Assembly: GCF_001039355.2 (NCBI RefSeq)
Contig: NW_019774648.1
Location: 1-62,000 of the forward strand
From: Lingula anatina
Taxonomy: Eukaryota > Brachiopoda > Lingulata > Lingulida > Lingulidae
DNA length: 62,000 nucleotides
Direction of reading: 5' to 3'
Position 1 is the first letter of the stretch, and each line of letters opens with the position of its first letter. Shown here piece by piece: positions 59,780-62,000 of this stretch. Both the position numbers and the translations under genes were made by a program. Below the pieces are notes generated by a model, which saw nothing but the letters and a program-made list of their open reading frames with translations, was not told the DNA's origin and did not search any database.

Positions 59780-60811
59780 CTAAACTGTTTGCCCAGCCTG
59801 GAAATGCCTTAACTGGTTGGAATATTGCGAAGACGCCGAGTAAGCTGACTGATGTTGAAGAGAAGCTGCGTAGCTTGGCAAGGGAGCGTTAGCAGACGCT
59901 ACGTTGGTCATTCCGCCAAAATATGGAGAACTGTTCATATTCATATTCACGTTCATGTTGGCTGCTGAGGGATAGTATGGGGACGTGTACCCGGGGGTGG
60001 ATGTATTTGGGCTCCATGCCTCTGGTTTCGTTCCTAGGCCGTACTGTGGCTGGGCCAGTCCCTGTGGAAATGACGGCAGAGCAGCGGTCAGAGGATTCAG
60101 GGACGGGTATGGTGATTTGTATGCGCTTGGTGCGGTTCCGTACAGGCTGAAGTGACCGTACGAATTAACGTGCTGGATCTGAGCTTCGTTCGGCCTGAAA
60201 GACTTGGGAAGCTTAAATCTCTTCGCGCGGCGTAGAAAACTTCCATTGCTGAACATGTCTCCGGCTGCCGGGTGCAGCGCCCAGTAGTTCCCTTTCCCTG
60301 GGCGCCCTGGTGCGCGCGGGATCTTTACAAAACAATCGTTCAGAGATAAATTGTGCCTGATAGAATTTTGCCATCTTTGCTGGTTTTCCCTGAAGTAGGG
60401 GAATCTGTTCATGATGAAGGCGTAGATCTCATTCAAAGTCATCATGCCCGCACTGGAGCTCTCCAAGGCCATAGTGATCAAAGCGATGTACGAATACGGG
60501 GGCTTCACGTCTGCGAAACGGCGCTTCTGCTGCGACAGAGTGGACCCGCCGCCGTAACCGCTCATGGCATCTAGCTCGGTGCTGTGGCTACTCATATCAA
60601 TGTCGTCTGGGCTCTTGGTGGAGTCGTGACAGTCGTCTGAGTAGGACGGGGACGGGTGGTTGTCCGTGCTGAGGGCGGTCATCCCTGGAATCCCGCCGCC
60701 GTTCTCCATCATGCAGGAAGACTTCTCTGGCGGAATGCCGCCTCCATTCGTGTTCGTGTACTTGGTTGGATCTGTCTGAACAAGATTGCTTGGGACTGTT
60801 TCCATGATCAT
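59780..60811 (-). CDS. foxAB: forkhead transcription factor, FoxAB-like, single exon
   Basis: An intact 343-aa frame. The N-terminus is rich in Gly/Ser with an acidic [17 protein letters not shown] patch. The forkhead domain (about residues 103-200) runs from [18 protein letters not shown] to [11 protein letters not shown], with helix 3 [18 protein letters not shown] and wing 1 [12 protein letters not shown]. The C-terminus (about 205-343) is rich in Tyr, Pro, Ser, Asn and Gln, typical of an activation domain. The domain mixes FoxA/B-type features (QQRWQNS, ALHP..GDMF..GSFLRR) with an unusual [13 protein letters not shown], which fits the FoxAB class of invertebrates; FoxB or a related class is the main alternative. 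A nuclear DNA-binding regulator. No intron interrupts the frame. Confidence 0.9.
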   Translation of the reverse strand: MIMETVPSNLVQTDPTKYTNTNGGGIPPEKSSCMMENGGGIPGMTALSTDNHPSPSYSDDCHDSTKSPDDIDMSSHSTELDAMSGYGGGSTLSQQKRRFADVKPPYSYIALITMALESSSAGMMTLNEIYAFIMNRFPYFRENQQRWQNSIRHNLSLNDCFVKIPRAPGRPGKGNYWALHPAAGDMFSNGSFLRRAKRFKLPKSFRPNEAQIQHVNSYGHFSLYGTAPSAYKSPYPSLNPLTAALPSFPQGLAQPQYGLGTKPEAWSPNTSTPGYTSPYYPSAANMNVNMNMNSSPYFGGMTNVASANAPLPSYAASLQHQSAYSASSQYSNQLRHFQAGQTV

Positions 60812-62000
60812 CTTGGCGAATATTACAAAAACGCGTATTTAAATTCGGTATTGCGTTTTATCAGTCTTGATTTTTTTCTTTTAAAAGGTGCCTGTATTGT
60901 TCAAATTTTTCCGATCGCTTAAATCACAGCTTGTCCAATTTTTCAGCTTTCGTTAAATTACTTCTCAAGATGCACAATATTTTTCAGACTACTTTCTCTG
61001 CGGTTTTAAAAGTTCAGTCCTCTACGAAGCAATGCGTAACACCAACTGAGCAATGGTTTGTGTTTTGACACTTTTAAAGTAAATATTGGGGTAGCTTGCG
61101 CATGCGTATCACCGCCCCCTTTCACCTGTCTTCCCACGGGCGAGGGGCACTCAGGTGCGCTAGAGAGTTTGAATGAAAGTCTTAACTAGCAAATAGCAAG
61201 GGATTAACTTTCAGCTTATTAGGCTTCAAAGTGAAGAGCATTAAAATACAAAAACCTACGTCCAGGGTACATTTCAACACAAAAGTACCGAAAGTTACGG
61301 GAGTGTAAAGAAGAGGGTTAAGGAAGCTCTGCCTGGACACATTTCCAAATTAGTGACCAATACGTTCGCAGGGGGTGCCAGGCAGATTATAGACCAATTT
61401 GTAGGGGGAAAGGCTCTACAAATACAATTTGTCCACTTGATGATATTAACCCCTGGAAAACACTTTGATCTCTCCCACAGGTGGTTTGACCACCCAGTTT
61501 TCAGTGCAATGGACGGTCAGCAATTCCATATATTTATCCAACCGGCTAAATTTTCAGTTGTTATTTTTTTTAATGATAAAGTCATAAATCCCGGTTGAAT
61601 TAAGAGTACGTTGTATTTTTTCATTCTCTTCAAATTCGTAACTCGAACGATTTTAGTAGTGAAAAGGAATTATTTATTTTATAATTTCCATGGATAATAA
61701 GAATGTGGAAACCATTATTGAATCAGAGCAACATAAATGCATAAACGGAAAATAGCATCCACAAACTTCAAAAGTATCACTATATTACGTAATATGCACG
61801 AGACCACGCGTCAAATTTCTTGAAAATTTCTCACATTTGCACGCACTGCCCCTCAGCTCTAGAGGAACGTGCGCGCCATGTAGTTACAGGAATTAATATT
61901 CGATTAATTAATGTACTTCACGTAATGATCTTTTAGCGGTGCATTAATAGGATTGAGCGCTGGCTAGACGCCCCGGGGACCAGAAGTGGCCACGATGCCG
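60812..62000. promoter_or_regulatory. upstream flank of the forkhead gene
   Basis: This region contains the 5' UTR and presumably the promoter of the minus-strand forkhead gene. GC-rich stretches (GCGCATGCG..CCGCCCCC near 61096 and 61860-61880) stand out from AT-rich surroundings. No TATA box or start site can be fixed by reading, and no other gene was recognised. Confidence 0.35.

Overview
This window is AT-rich nuclear DNA from an animal. It has spliced genes with GT..AG introns, domain families restricted to animals (rhodopsin-like GPCRs, astacin-EGF-CUB protease, MAM, forkhead) and many small transposon relics. A FoxAB-like forkhead gene, secreted SOUL protein, tandem astacins and abundant ACATGTA-rich non-coding DNA suggest a marine invertebrate, most likely a non-vertebrate deuterostome such as a hemichordate. 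The species is inference. Single N characters at 1025, 16286 and 19222 look like assembly joints.

Layout. 1-5 kb: a 194-bp tandem satellite, a second tandem repeat with long poly-T tracts, and a palindromic MITE. 5.4-9 kb: mostly unannotated, with one candidate terminal exon. 9-23 kb: three tandem GPCR units on the minus strand (one decayed with an internal duplication, two intact), separated by a MITE and a 2-kb repeat element whose internal repeats carry DR1 nuclear-receptor-type half-sites. 24.7-38.7 kb: three tandem astacin units on the plus strand. Units A and B are pseudogenes. Unit C is a complete 10-exon gene (440 aa; signal peptide, protease, EGF, CUB) that I rebuilt from splice sites and reading phase. 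A 5'-truncated LINE sits at the A/B boundary and a MITE sits in intron 2 of C. The paralogous units supply the empty site for both insertions. 39.5-41.7 kb: EGF and MAM exons of a broken or partial gene. 42.9-44.0 kb: a fourth, more divergent GPCR with one frameshift. 44.6-48.6 kb: a complete 4-exon secreted SOUL/heme-binding-like gene on the minus strand, with a MITE in intron 1. 48.7-59.7 kb: gene-poor, with a large MITE and Tc1/mariner remnants. 59.8-60.8 kb: an intact single-exon FoxAB-like transcription factor on the minus strand.

The main theme is local tandem duplication followed by decay, gene conversion and transposon insertion. The GPCR units carry a MAM-exon remnant at their 3' side. 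In three of the four units the GPCR 3' end overlaps that remnant antisense, so the duplicated block appears to have been a MAM gene end and a GPCR arranged tail to tail. The genes here do not form an evident shared pathway.
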